Source: Plasmodiophora brassicae (Eukaryota; Endomyxa; Phytomyxea; Plasmodiophorida; Plasmodiophoridae). From it: 64,000 bases of DNA. A model generated the notes under the pieces. The model worked only from the letters and a program-made list of their open reading frames with translations, did not search any database and was not told where the DNA came from. Both the position numbers and the translations under genes were made by a program. The stretch's first letter is position 1. The number at the start of each line of letters is the position of its first letter. Shown piece after piece: positions 41,735-52,353 of this stretch. The DNA lies in contig JASFAU010000010.1 in the NCBI GenBank assembly GCA_039704465.1, positions 1,054,001-1,118,000 on the forward strand, in the 5' to 3' direction.

Positions 41735-42370
41735 CTACGTCTTCACGAGTTTCATGCCGAACATGGCGTTGGCGTAGCTGTAGACGATGCTGCACAGGGT
41801 CGTGCCGCTGGGCTGGCTGCCGATCGTCGGCAGGCCGCGCCCGCTGCTGATGCGTTCCGGGAGCCACCGGGCGCTGACGCTGGAATGCCGATACGAGACG
41901 CCCGTATCGGGCAGCCGGGTCGGTGGGCCCAGGTCCGGCTCGGGGCACTCGGCGAAGCTGTCGGGGCGCAGCACGGCGTAGGCGATGACAACGGACCCGG
42001 CTTCCATCAGGATCCGGTCCTGGTCCTCGGGCGACGGGATGGCGCCGTCCCGCCGCGACGGCGCCAGGATATGGACGACGGGGTCGGGCGCGATCGGATC
42101 GCCCTCGGGCGCGCTGCCCTTGTCATCGTGCAGCGAGCACGCCGACACGTACTCGCTGTGCGGCCCGCTGCCCTGCATCAGGATGACATTGTAGAACGCC
42201 TCGGTGTGCACCTTGCCCTTCTTGTCGACGGACGCCCCGGACCGGCGGATGCGCCGCATGAACTCCTTCGACAGCGGCGTGAAGCACCCGGTCGGCCGCG
42301 TCACGTCCGGCCCCGGCGCTGCTGCCGTCCGCGCCCACCTCCTACACACGGCCTGCGACACGCGATACAT
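41735..42370 (-). CDS. Unknown 211-aa protein
   Basis: Single exon from ATG 42368-42370 (complement). N-terminus MYRVSQAVCRRWARTAAAPG is basic and could be a mitochondrial presequence. The body has FTPLSKEFMRRIRRSGASVD, AFYNVILMQGSGPHSEYVSA, DPVVHILAPSR, RILMEAGSVVIAYAVLRPD and ends LCSIVYSYANAMFGMKLVKT. No family recognised. Good third-position GC along the whole length supports coding. The 339 nt upstream (42371-42709) are a divergent promoter region with repeated GGGTGGTGCTCCCC-type sequence and no other gene. Confidence 0.6.
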   Translation of the reverse strand: MYRVSQAVCRRWARTAAAPGPDVTRPTGCFTPLSKEFMRRIRRSGASVDKKGKVHTEAFYNVILMQGSGPHSEYVSACSLHDDKGSAPEGDPIAPDPVVHILAPSRRDGAIPSPEDQDRILMEAGSVVIAYAVLRPDSFAECPEPDLGPPTRLPDTGVSYRHSSVSARWLPERISSGRGLPTIGSQPSGTTLCSIVYSYANAMFGMKLVKT

Positions 42371-42709
42371 GGCAGGCAGGCCGTCGGTCGCGATTCGCAC
42401 AACGATCGCTCGGACCGCTCGCGGACGCGCAGGTCTACCAATGTAGAGGTGCGCACGCACGCCGCACCCTGCGCGCCGCTGCCCTACATGCGTACAGGTA
42501 GGTTGTCCATGCCCGGACGGGCCTTGCGGGTCCCGCCCACGTTGCTCTGCTGCGATTCCTGGCCTGGGACGGGTGCGCTCCCCGGGTGGTGCTCCCCGGG
42601 TGCGGCGTGACTTACGTTGCACGGGCGTCGGATCCAGCCGTTGTCGGAGCCCGGCCCCGTCGTATCGGACTGGGCAACCGGTACGGGCAAGGGTAGTCAG
42701 TGGCCGGCG

Positions 42710-43522
42710 ATGAGCGACGACGACGTCGACGAGCGCCTGGGCCGTGCCATCGCGGTGCTGCGCGTGGTGGTCGGGGACCTGCAGGCCGCCCGGGAGCGCA
42801 ACCGGCGCCTGGAGCGGGACAACCGGGCGCTGAAGGCGTCGTGGCATGCGCGGCGGGACCGGGCCGCTGTGCTGATCCAGCGGCGGTTCCGACGGTGGCG
42901 CCGGGCCCGCCTCGAAGAAGACCGACGGTACGATGCGATCGTCCGGCGTCTGGACCCGGAGGACCCCCGGCGCCGTCTGCTCCTCGACCTGGAGCGCCCG
43001 CTCTCCGATCGCCCCGTCGACTTCCGCCGCCGCCCATCGTCGGTCCCGTCCGACGACGAGGTCCTGCGCGCGGCTGTGTCGTCGGACAGCGCGTCGTCGT
43101 CACCGCGAACGTCGAAACTGTTCATCCCGGTGCCGCTCTGCGGGACGATGTCGACCCGGTACCTGTCGCCGAGGCCGCTGGCCCTGGATCACGACGCGGA
43201 GGACACGTCCACGCCGACGTCGTCCGTTCGGCACCCGTCCGTCTCGGACGCGTCCTCGCTGGGCATCTCCCGGTCGTCGTCCGTATCGTCGCCCGTCGCC
43301 AGTCGGTGGGAGGCGGCGATCACCCCGATCAAGGACGACGCCCTGGACGCGGCGTCGCCCAGCGGGTCCAAGTTGCATCGCTGGTGGCCGGACATCACGG
43401 ACGACGGCGCCGGCGGCAACGATGGGGCCGGCAAACCAGGGCCAGGCAGCCTGCAGGCGCTGCTCGACACGATCAGGAATACGACAACGCGCCGGGCGCC
43501 GCTCCTGGCGACCCCGCTCTAA
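42710..43522 (+). CDS. IQ-motif protein with Ser-rich tail, unknown
   Basis: Single exon, 270 aa. An N-terminal coiled coil (LGRAIAVLRVVVGDLQAARE, RNRRLERDNRALKASW) is followed by an IQ motif (AAVLIQRRFRRWRRARLEE, about residues 52-70), the usual calmodulin or light-chain binding site. The remainder is Ser/Asp/Pro-rich and probably disordered (SSDSASSSPRTSK, SLGISRSSSVSSPVASR), with a last WWPDITDDGAG stretch. Probably cytosolic. No catalytic domain. TAA at 43520-43522 overlaps an AATACA element. Confidence 0.7.
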   Translation: MSDDDVDERLGRAIAVLRVVVGDLQAARERNRRLERDNRALKASWHARRDRAAVLIQRRFRRWRRARLEEDRRYDAIVRRLDPEDPRRRLLLDLERPLSDRPVDFRRRPSSVPSDDEVLRAAVSSDSASSSPRTSKLFIPVPLCGTMSTRYLSPRPLALDHDAEDTSTPTSSVRHPSVSDASSLGISRSSSVSSPVASRWEAAITPIKDDALDAASPSGSKLHRWWPDITDDGAGGNDGAGKPGPGSLQALLDTIRNTTTRRAPLLATPL

Positions 43523-43592
43523 ATACAGGGGCGGCAGGCGTGCCTCGCCCTCGTCCGACAGTACACGTCATCGCCCCCGTCGATAGTCTAAA

Positions 43593-45750
43593 ATGGTCGA
43601 CGGCCGCATCGATGGCGTCCGCCTCGCCCTGCTCGTCGTCGTCGTCGTCGTCAGTGTCGCTCGACCCGTGGGCGCCGTCCTGCTGCGCTCCAGCGATGGC
43701 GTTGTGCACCGGGTGGACAGTGCGGTCGCCATCGCCCACTGCGACCTGCTGGGCGCCCTGGTCGGCGCGGGCGACGACGACGTCGTCGTCCACCTGCCCA
43801 CCGTCGACAATACCGAGTTACAGCTGATCGTGGAGTTCCTCACCGACGTCGACGAGGCCTGCTGCGGCGACCGGGTGGGTGTTTGTGCCCCCTGGCGCTT
43901 GCGACGAACGATGCACTGACTCGATGGAACGACAGGTCGACCGGGCCGCCCGGTGGGCCCACCAGCACCGCCTGCTCGGACAGGCGAGCGACGAGCACAC
44001 GCAGCGACGCCTGCTGTCGGCGGCACACTACCTCGGCATGCAGGCGCTCGTCGCCGCGATCGTATCGACGCGGGCCAACTGGGCGGCCGCCTCCGAGTCC
44101 TGGCACGTGCAACGCCAGGTGATGCGAGCGAACGTCCCCGGGATCATGACGCGGCTCGCCCGGGCCGCCGCCGGCGAACGTCAGCGCGCGGTCGTCAAGC
44201 GGGTCTACGACGTCGTCGCGGGGGCGACCGGGGACGCGTCACCCGTCGACGTCAACGACGCCGAGTGGTTCCAGGGCGGCACCGTCCTGCACTGGGCCGC
44301 CTGGCACGGCGAGGAGTCGATCGTCGCCCTGCTGCTCGACGTCGCCGGCGTCGACGTGGACGCGCGCAGCCAGCTGGAGCGCGAGACGCCCCTGCACTGG
44401 GCCGCCCTGACGCCGCATCGCTCGCCGGGCGTCGTCGACCTGCTGCTCGCCGCGCCCGGCGTCGACGTGAACGCGCGCAACGACCGCAACGAGACGCCCC
44501 TGCACCTGGCCGCCCGGCATGGGCGCGACGACGTCGTCCGGGTGCTGCTGGCCAGCGACCGGGTCGACGTGAACGCGCGCGACGCCCACCTGATGACCGC
44601 CCTGCACTGGGCCGTCACGCACGGCAGCGACGCCGTCGTCGACCTGCTGCTGGGCGTGCCCGACGTCGACGTGAACGCGCGCGACGGCCGCACCCGCACG
44701 CCCCTGCACGACGCCATGCGCCTGGGGCGGCACGGCGTCGTGCAGCGCCTGCTGGACGCGCCCGGCATCGCCGTCGACCAGCACGGCGCCGACCTCGGCA
44801 CGACCCCGCTGCACTGGGCCGTCGCCCACGCCGACGACCGCGTCGTCGCCGCCCTGCTGGCGCGGGCACGAGGCGATGTCGTCGTCAGCGCGCGCGACCG
44901 CACCGCCAGGACGCCGCTGCACGTCGCCGTGCGGCTCCGGCGCGATCGCGTCGTCCAGATGCTGCTCGAGGCGCGTCGTCGTCGCCCTGCGCTGGGCGGC
45001 GGCGGCGGCGGCTGCCTGGGCCTGGGCGGGTTCGACGACGACGACGACGACGACGCGGACGTCGACGTCAACGCGCTGGACGACGACGGCCTGGCGCCGC
45101 TGCACTGGGCCGTCCTGGACGGCACCGACGCCGCCGTCGCGCTGCTGCTGGCGGCGCCCGGCATCGACGTGAACGCGCGCGACGGGCGGCAACGCGCGAC
45201 GCCGCTGCACTACGCGGCGTCGGGCGGGCGCGCCCGGGCCACCCGCCTGCTGCTGGCGGCGGTCGGCGTCGACGCCCGGGCGCGCACCCGCGACGGCAGC
45301 ACGCCGCTGCACGAGGCGGCCGCCGCCGGCTGCCCCCACGTCGTCCGGCTGCTGCTGCTGGCGGCGGTGGCCCGCGGCGTCGACGTGAACGCGCGCGACG
45401 ACGACGACCGGCGCACGCCGCTGCACGTCGCCGTGCAGCACGGCCACGCCGACGTCGTCGTCGTGCTGCTGGCGGCGGCCGCGGCACCCGGCGGCGGCGT
45501 CAACGTGAACGCGCGCGACCGCTGCGGGCGAACGCCGCTGGATTGGGCGGCGGCCGGCCGCCGCGCCGCCATCGTCCAGGCGCTCGTGCTGGCGCCCGGG
45601 ATCGTCGTCAACGCCGCCGTGAGGACGGGGCGTCGACGACATCGCTGCTGCACTCGGACGTCGCCGTCGTTGGAGGCGATCGCGTGTTGTGGAACGCCGC
45701 GCGATCGTCCAGGTCGTCAGGGCAGCGAGTCGGCGCCGCGATTCGACTGA
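43593..45750 (+). CDS. Secretory SKP1-like/ankyrin fusion protein, copy D (about 12 ankyrin repeats)
   Basis: Exons 43593-43874 and 43936-45750, 61-nt intron (GTGGGT...CAG, phase 0); 698 aa, the largest of the family. The leader (RLALLVVVVVVSVARPVGA) ends in a small-residue motif just before VLLRSSDG. The helical SKP1 part carries LLSAAHYLGMQALVAAI. About twelve ankyrin repeats follow; repeat 7 is interrupted by a Gly-rich/Asp-run insert (GGGGGGCLGLGGFDDDDDDD). Repeats are almost identical in DNA (GACGTCGACGTGAACGCGCG), implying recent internal expansion. The last 50 residues do not fit the pattern; an unseen 3' intron is possible. Confidence 0.83.
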
Positions 45751-46018
45751 TCGACGACGAGCGTTGCATTATAAACCGGGGTCAGCCGGGGGTGCCGGCG
45801 GTGACGTCGTGGCCGCCCATCTGCACGTCGCTCCGCGTGTTGATCGACGATAGCGTTCTGCAGGGCGGCTATAATGCAGGGTTCACGCGAAGGAGCGCAG
45901 ACACGTCGCCGCGCTCGTCTGATCGGCGCCGGAAATGGGATCGTGCTGTACGTGGCGGCGTCCGAGGAGGCAGGCCCGCATTCTGCAGAGGTTTTCGCCG
46001 TCTATACGTCGTCGCGAC

Positions 46019-47229
46019 ATGGACCGCGCTCGCCTCGCGTCACCGTTCGCGCTTATCGTGGTCGTCGTTCTGGCCGGTGCTCGGACGGACGCTGTCGCGC
46101 TCCGGTCCAGCGATGGCGTCGTGCACCATGTGGCCACGTCCGATGCTGTCGCCCAGTCCGGACTGCTGAACAGGTTGCTCGGCGTGATCGGCGAGGACGA
46201 CCTGGTCCCCTTGTCGGCGGTCGGTAATTCCGAGCTGCGCCTGATCGTCGAGTTCGTCAACGCGACGGCCAGGCATGATCAGGTAGGGCGGGCGTGACGT
46301 GACGTACGATCTGATCCGCCGATCGACAATCACTGACGTCTGGACAGAGCGACTTCGCCGCCGCCGCCGCCCGATGGGTCCGTCGTCGGCTTTCAGGGGC
46401 AGGACCCGACGCGCAATGCCGATTCCTGACAGCGGCCGATTACCTCGACATGCGTTCGCTGATGGTGGCCATCGCGTCCACGAAGCGCACCTGGGGTGAT
46501 GTCGTCGCGATGCGCGAGGAGATGCTGTCGCCGAATGCGCATCGTTTCGTCGTGGACAACGCCCCGGGCGTCGTCCGGCTCGGCCAGGTCGCGTCCACGA
46601 ACAGCCAGCAGGAGCTGGTCGAGCGGATTCGACATCACCTCGCCGCCGGCGACGGCGGTGGCGACATCGCCTTCGTCAACAGTGTACGATGGAATCGCCT
46701 CGGGAACGTTCTGCATTGGGCCGCCTCGCAAGGCGAGGATCTGATTGCTGAGTTGCTGTTAAGCGCGCCCGACATCGACGTCAACGCGCGATGCACCAAG
46801 TCTTTCGGCACGCCGGTGTCCGGCAACACATTCCTGCACCTGGCGGCGAAGTCGGGACATGCTAACGTCGTGCGCCTACTGCTGAAGGTCCCCGGTATCG
46901 ACGTCAATACTCGCGACGGCTCGGGGATGACCGCCCTGCACTGGGCAGTGGTGAACGCAAGCCGTCGTGTCGTTGCCCTGTTGCTGGAGGCACCTGGCAT
47001 CGATGTTAACGCCCGCGAGCTCCGGTTCCGATGGACGCCGCTGCACTGGGCCTGCGAACTTGGCCTCGTTCCCATCGTCGGGTTGCTGCTGAACGCCCCT
47101 GACATCGATGTCAACCTTGCCGATTGTCAGACCATGCTGTATGCATCATGGTCTGGGCATAACGGCATTGTCGAACTGCTGCAGAACGCGACGACGTCCT
47201 GCACGACGCCGGAACCATACCATTCGTAG
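46019..47229 (+). CDS. Secretory SKP1-like/ankyrin fusion protein, copy E (5 ankyrin repeats)
   Basis: Exons 46019-46282 and 46348-47229, 65-nt intron (GTAGGG...CAG, phase 0); 381 aa. Leader ASPFALIVVVVLAGARTDA, then VALRSSDG and the POZ half with LIVEFVNATARH. Exon 2 begins SDFAAAAARWVRRRL, then TAADYLDMRSLMVAI of the dimerisation part, closely like copy B. Five ankyrin repeats (NVLHWAASQGED to a degenerate last LYASWSGHNGI). It lies 268 nt behind copy D on the same strand, a tandem pair. TATAAA (45771) and TATAAT (45869) sequences lie upstream. Confidence 0.85.
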
Positions 47230-47567
47230 ATGGGAAGACGGCCCGTCAGCAGGCGCCACCAACACGAGTAGCTGCTAGCGGGTGATGATGATGATTGTGA
47301 ATGAATCAGCAGGGCTCAGCAACCCATTCGTCATGTCGCTCCTGGCTCTGAATGTTGTATCAGGAGCGTCGGCAGCGCGGGTGCGATGTTCGTCATTGCC
47401 CTGCAGGGCAACTGCACTACCCGCAAGTTCTATTTGTAGCCGCCGGGTGCAGGTCCTGGCGTTATGGGTCCCGCCGCTCCCGGGCCGAGCTCGCCCTCGG
47501 GGGCGCTTCGTACAATAGCAAAGTATGGTGTACGTGTAGGTAGAAGACGCATTCAGTGTCTGGTTGG
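47230..47567. other. Intergenic, no gene seen
   Basis: About 340 nt between convergent stops of copy E and TSG101. It starts with a short GATGATGAT run at 47283. No coding or RNA signal recognised. Confidence 0.5.
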
Positions 47568-48951
47568 TTACTGCGTCGCTATGCTGCTGGCACGACGCTC
47601 GCGCTGCTTCGACTCGATCTTGAGAGCGGTGGCCCGCGCGAAGAACTGCTGCCGAGCCAGCATCCGTACCCGCTTCAGGTACGCGGTGATGTCAATGAGG
47701 CCATCCTGATGGCAACCCCCGGTCAGTACACCTTGCGGAGGGCGACCAATGAAATCGCCCGGCCGGGTGACATGCCTGCAACGCAGCGTCCAGGCAGTAG
47801 AGCGTGTCATCAAGGGCAAAGTCCTGCGCGACGACGTCGAACATCTGCCGGGACCAGACGTCCGCCGGCGACACCTTCTCCTCGACCGATGCAATCTGCG
47901 GAACATGCAGACGTTCAGGCACACACACGCCGTCGGGGACGATAACGGCCACAGGACGCGAATACCTGCTCGTCCAGTGTCGGAGGTATAGCCGGCGTGT
48001 TCGCCGCACACCATGCCTCAATGGCAGACGTTTCCGCTTGGAGCTTCTCCAGATGTTCAGACAGGGCGGCCCTGCAGGCGGACCCGCGTTAGACGACCTT
48101 CACGGTCTGCCCGGTGGGGTGACTCACTTTGTTGTTCTCAGCGCCGCGACGTGGTCGCGAATGGCAACCTCGCCCTGCTTCTGCTCGAACTGGTGCGCCA
48201 TCAGCTTATCGATCCACTTCGCCGAACGTGCCGAGAACGTTGACAGGTAACTGTGCACAACCACATCTAACTGCGTCACACACGTCAGCGGCCGACGGAC
48301 GCCAGCGAAACCCAGAACGAACCTTTGCCAACAACGCCGATCGTTCGTCGGTGGGCGATGCAGCAGCAGCAGCAGCAGATCGAACTGGTTGCTGGACGTG
48401 CATCTGTGGGGCGGCTACCACGACAATCGTCAGAAGATGCAAACGGAACGGAACATGTGGAGTCAGGGTGCAGTACGTCTCGGCTGGGGCGACGGCTGCG
48501 GCTGGTTCGGGTTGTACCGGTAGACGGGCGGATCGTTGCTGAACACGATGCTGAGCTGCGAAGTGAGCTCGACGAGCGTCGACTGCGCCCGGTTCCACAT
48601 GTGCAGGTATTCGATGTAGACGTGGCCCTGCATGTCGACGGCGCCATGGTTCGGCTTGATGCGCATCTCAGCGGTCGGCGTCACGTAGACCATGGGCGGT
48701 TGGGCCGGGTACAATTCCGGCAGCCAGATGCTCACCGGGATGTGGTACTTGCCGCCGCGGTACTCGATCGGGACCGTGCCGCGCAGGCACAGCAGGTGCA
48801 CGACCTGGCCGTCGTTCGAGACGAACGTGTCGAGGAGGGGCGACAGGCCCCGGTTGCAGGTCAGGCAGTGCGTCACCTGGCGATCGACCACGTCCGGCTG
48901 ACGGTACCGAACCTGCGACAGCAGACGCGCGACTTGCCCCGGCGACGCCAT
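47568..48951 (-). CDS. TSG101: TSG101/Vps23, ESCRT-I subunit, 6 exons with one likely GC-AG intron
   Basis: ESCRT-I subunit that binds ubiquitinated cargo at endosomes. Exons on the complement: 48477-48951, 48323-48414, 48128-48270, 47966-48071, 47776-47895, 47568-47705; 357 aa. The UEV domain (about residues 1-140) lacks the catalytic Cys of E2 enzymes: HGAVDMQGHVYIEYLHMW keeps the UEV pattern, and IVFSNDPPVY closes it. A Pro/Gln/Ala-rich linker, a coiled coil (MAHQFEQKQGEVAIRDHVAA) and the C-terminal steadiness box (DTLYCLDAALQ-DGLIDITAYLKRVRMLARQ) follow. The join inside the box needs donor GC (CAG|GCATGT, intron 47706-47775); GT alternatives give no family match. Confidence 0.92.
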
Positions 48952-49308
48952 CGACGGATCGCCGTCGTCACGGCCAAATCGGACAGCGGGCCGCGAATAG
49001 CAACCCGTCTGCGTGCGGTGCCGCACTCGGACTCGGAGGCCCTCAGGCCCATCGGCGCGCACGCTGGTTGCAGCGTCACTGCTGCAGTCTCGCGCGGGAT
49101 GCAGCTCACGGTAGGTGTGCAGCCACCGGATGCAGCTCGCACTGGGCGCAACCCTGGTGGTCGACGTGCAGTTGTAGCTCCCCACTGGGCGCACATTTGT
49201 GTCGTGCGGCCCGCGCGCGCTGCAGGCGCATGGGCCGTCGACGTCTCACGCGAATCTGTCCCGTTGTGACGGGCGGCCCTGCCAGTGTGCCGTGTCGGTC
49301 CGTCTCGC
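48952..49308. promoter_or_regulatory. Divergent region between TSG101 and the subtilisin gene
   Basis: About 360 nt with a repeated GATGCAGCTC(A/G)C unit (49097-49108, 49129-49140) and GCGCA-rich spacers. No gene recognised. Both promoters must lie here. Confidence 0.35.
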
Positions 49309-52135
49309 ATGGCGACCATGACGACGACGCTGTTGGCGTTGATCGCGACCTGCGGGCCCGCGCTCGTCGTGCTCGGGTCGTCCGCTGTGCCCGTCAGCAG
49401 CCAGGATGCGACCGACCCGGTCATCGTCCTTGAATCGGGCCGGATCGACACGCTGGCCGTGCCGCAGTTCGACGGCGCCCCGCACCCGTCGTCAGCGTTC
49501 GCCCAGATGACGTTCGCCCAGCGCCTGCTGTCGTCGACGCCCAGCACGCTCCTCGTGCAGGTGGAGCACGCGTCCAGCGCCGTCTCGGCGCGCCTCCAGG
49601 CCCAGCACCCGGGCATCACCGTCGTGTCGTACCTGCCGAACAACGCGTTCCTGGTGTACGGCACGCACGCATCCGCCTGGCACCTGCGACGCCTGTCGCC
49701 CGATGTCCTCTGGGTCGGGCACCTGCCGACCGCCATGAAGATATCGCTGTCGCTGACCAAGTTCGCGTCGCCGGTCACCGATTCGGCGTCCTTCTTCGGC
49801 GTGGCCCCGCTCGGCGACCCGCTGCGCCAGCTCGTCGTCCAGACCACGTGCGACGCCACGCCCGACATCGTCAACCGGGTGCGGCGGGCGCTCGCCGCCG
49901 CCACCGACTCCTCCTCCTCCTCCACCGCCGTATCCGTCGTCGCGTTGCGCCCGAACCGCCTCCTCGTTCACGTCAGGGCAGGCGACTTGCTGTCCGCCGC
50001 GAAGATCATCGCCGACGACCCCGCTGTCCACTGGGTCGAGCGACGCCTGCGCCACCAGTTCCTGAACCGCTGGGCACGAGGTAGTACCCTGTCGTACGCG
50101 CGAGTCGGGTTTCGCTGAGTGGCGGCGGCGGCCAGGGATCATGGCCAACGGCCTGAACGTGACGGCCAACTACCAAGGGCATCGCGACATCGTCACGTGG
50201 GACAACGGCCTCGACGGCCAGGGGCAGATGGTCGGCCTGGGCGACAGCGGCATCGACAAGCGCAGCTGCTTCTTCGCGTCGCGATCGTGCGCGCTGGACG
50301 CCCTGCAGCACGCCTCCCAGGGCACGCACCTGTTCCCCGTCAACGTCGTCGACGACAGCGACAAGATCGCCATGTACGTCCCGTTCGCGGACAGCTCCGA
50401 TGCCAGCGGCCATGGCACCCATGTGGCCGGCATCATGGCCGGCGACCCGCACCTTCCCGACGGCCACAAGGGCACGCTGCCGACGTTCGCAGGTGGGCGT
50501 CGCGCGACTCGCTCGTGCTGAGCGACCGCGTTGCTGACGTGCGTCGCCGACAGGGATGGCGCCTCAGGCGCGGATCGCGTTCGTCGACGTCGGGGACGAC
50601 CAGGGCGTCGTACGCCTGCCCGATGACCTGCAGTCCGGGTACCTGGCGCCGCTGTACGACGCGGGCGCCCGAGTCATCATGAACGGATGGGGCGCGCAGG
50701 TCCCCCTGTACACACACGAAGCGCACGACGTGGACGCGTTCATGTTCGACAACGCCGACGCCGTCATTGTGAACCCGGCGGGCAACGCCGGCGCCTGCAA
50801 CGAGGAGGGCACGATCGCCACGCCCGGCACGTCGAAGAACGGCGTCACGGTCGGCGCGTCGCTGTCGAACCAGATGGGGTACCGGAAGACCGACCTGGTC
50901 CCGGAAGGGTTCCAGTCGCACGGCGACCCGCACCTGACCGAGGCCAGCATCGCCGCGTTCAGCGGTGGGTCGTCGTTGTCTGGCGCGAATGTACGCGCCC
51001 CCGGGTTCTGACGACGACGTTGGCGCAGGGAAGGGCCCGACGCAGGACGGGCGCATCAAGCCGGATCTGGTGGCGCCCGGTTACTTTGTGTACAGCGCCA
51101 ACACGGGCGCGGGGCACAACGGCTGCGACGGGCAACTCGGCGACATTGTGACGCCGAACGCGGGCACGTCGATGGCGGCGGGCGTCATGGCCGGCACGCT
51201 GGCCCTGGTGCGCCAGTACGTCACCGACGGGTTCTACAGCGGCGCCGGGCATCGCCGCCCCCGTCATGGGTTCACGCCGTCGGGGGCGCTGCTCAAAGCG
51301 CTTGCCATCAGCGGCGCCGTGCCGCTGAACGGCACCAGGCAGGTGTCCGACAATGGCATCATGGACCCGGCCCGGTGCCCGGCCGTGCATTTCACGGGCG
51401 TCCTGGGCGCCGCCGGCCTGCCGAACATCGACCAGGGCTGGGGGCGGACGCAGCTGGACCGCGTCCTGGCCTTCTCCGGCGACGACGTCGACTATTCGCT
51501 GCACATCATTGGCAGGAACAACCGGTACGTGCCGGTGGGTCGCGGCTCGCTGCGCGAGGCAGCGACTCATGCCTGGCAGGTCCGAGCGAACGTTCGGCGA
51601 TCCGGAGATTGGCGACGGCCAGGAGCACTTGTATCGGTTCTGCGCCCTCGAGACGCATACCGAGGTGAAGGTTACGCTGGTGTGGACGGACGCCCCGGCG
51701 ACGTTAGGCGCCGGCCTGCAGCTGGTCAACGACCTGGACCTGCGCGTCCAGATCGACAAGACGGTCTACTGGGGCAACGACGTCGACCGCGGTGATCGAC
51801 GCAACCCGGTGGAGCATATCAGCGTGGAAACGCGGCGCCCGCTGACCGACGTGGTCGTCGGCGTCGAAGGCAGGCGCATCAGCGTCGGCGACGCGCAGGC
51901 GTACGCCCTCGTGGTGAACGGCCGGCCCATCTTGCACGGGCCATGCCGCCCGCATCACGAGATGCACGTCATCTTCAAGGACGATAATATGGACGTGGAC
52001 GGGCACGCGTTCCGCCTACTGAACACGGCCAGGAAGATGAGGATCAGGGTGCCCAAAGCGTCCGCGTTTGGCGCACGCCCTGCCCGTCGGCTCCCGCTCT
52101 TGCTACTCTGCGCTGCTGCTGCGCTGCTCACATAG
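49309..52135 (+). CDS. Secreted subtilisin-like serine protease (S8), 5 exons, possibly GPI-anchored
   Basis: Exons 49309-50080, 50136-50492, 50554-50964, 51029-51579, 51623-52135; introns 43-64 nt; 867 aa. A signal peptide (MATMTTTLLALIATCGPALV) precedes a prodomain-like region of about 230 residues. The catalytic triad is seen in order: Asp in VGLGDSGID, His in SGHGTHVAG, and Ser in NAGTSMAAG, with the oxyanion Asn in VNPAGNAG. Beyond the catalytic domain is a beta-rich domain (VTLVWTDAPATLGAGLQLVN, DLDLRVQI), and the C-terminus ends in a basic stretch then RLPLLLLCAAAALLT, a possible GPI-attachment tail. Expected extracellular or cell-surface protein digestion. Confidence 0.88.
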
Positions 52136-52219
52136 CATAAACGGATACGCAACCGGGGAGTCGCTCATGAGGTGGCCAGCGTGGGGAAGCGCGTTCGCAG
52201 CCAACAAAAAGACCGTCAT

Positions 52220-52290
52220 ACCACAAGCGTGGATTGAACACGCGGCCTACCGCTTACAAAGCGGGTGCGCTGCCACTGCGCCATTGTGGC
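52220..52290 (-). tRNA. tRNA-Thr (anticodon TGT)
   Basis: On the complement: acceptor GCCACAA/TTGTGGT (six pairs plus one G-T), D arm GCGC-AGTGGCA-GCGC, anticodon loop TTTGTAA with anticodon TGT, variable loop AGGCC, T arm GCGTG-TTCAATC-CACGC. The A box TGGCGCAGTGG and B box TGTTCAATCCA are canonical for Pol III. A discriminator A follows, and a TTTTT terminator begins about 10 nt downstream. No intron. The anticodon stem has one mismatched outer pair. Confidence 0.9.
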
Positions 52291-52353
52291 TGGAGTCGTG
52301 CTGAACGCCGCCGACGTGGCGGTGAAGCGTCGTGTCGCATTTGCGCGCGCGTT

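Noticed and set aside
45001..45060. Possible frameshift or intron in copy D at the Gly/Asp-rich segment
   Set aside because: The ankyrin frame is the same on both sides, so it is an in-frame insert.
43953..46169. Very long Arg-rich open frame (738 codons) over SKP1-ankyrin copies D and E
   Set aside because: It runs in a different frame over a GC-rich repeat array and has no domain; it is a shadow of the ankyrin codons.
48361..48378. CAG-repeat tract as an independent microsatellite
   Set aside because: It is coding on the complement (poly-Ala of the TSG101 linker) and short.
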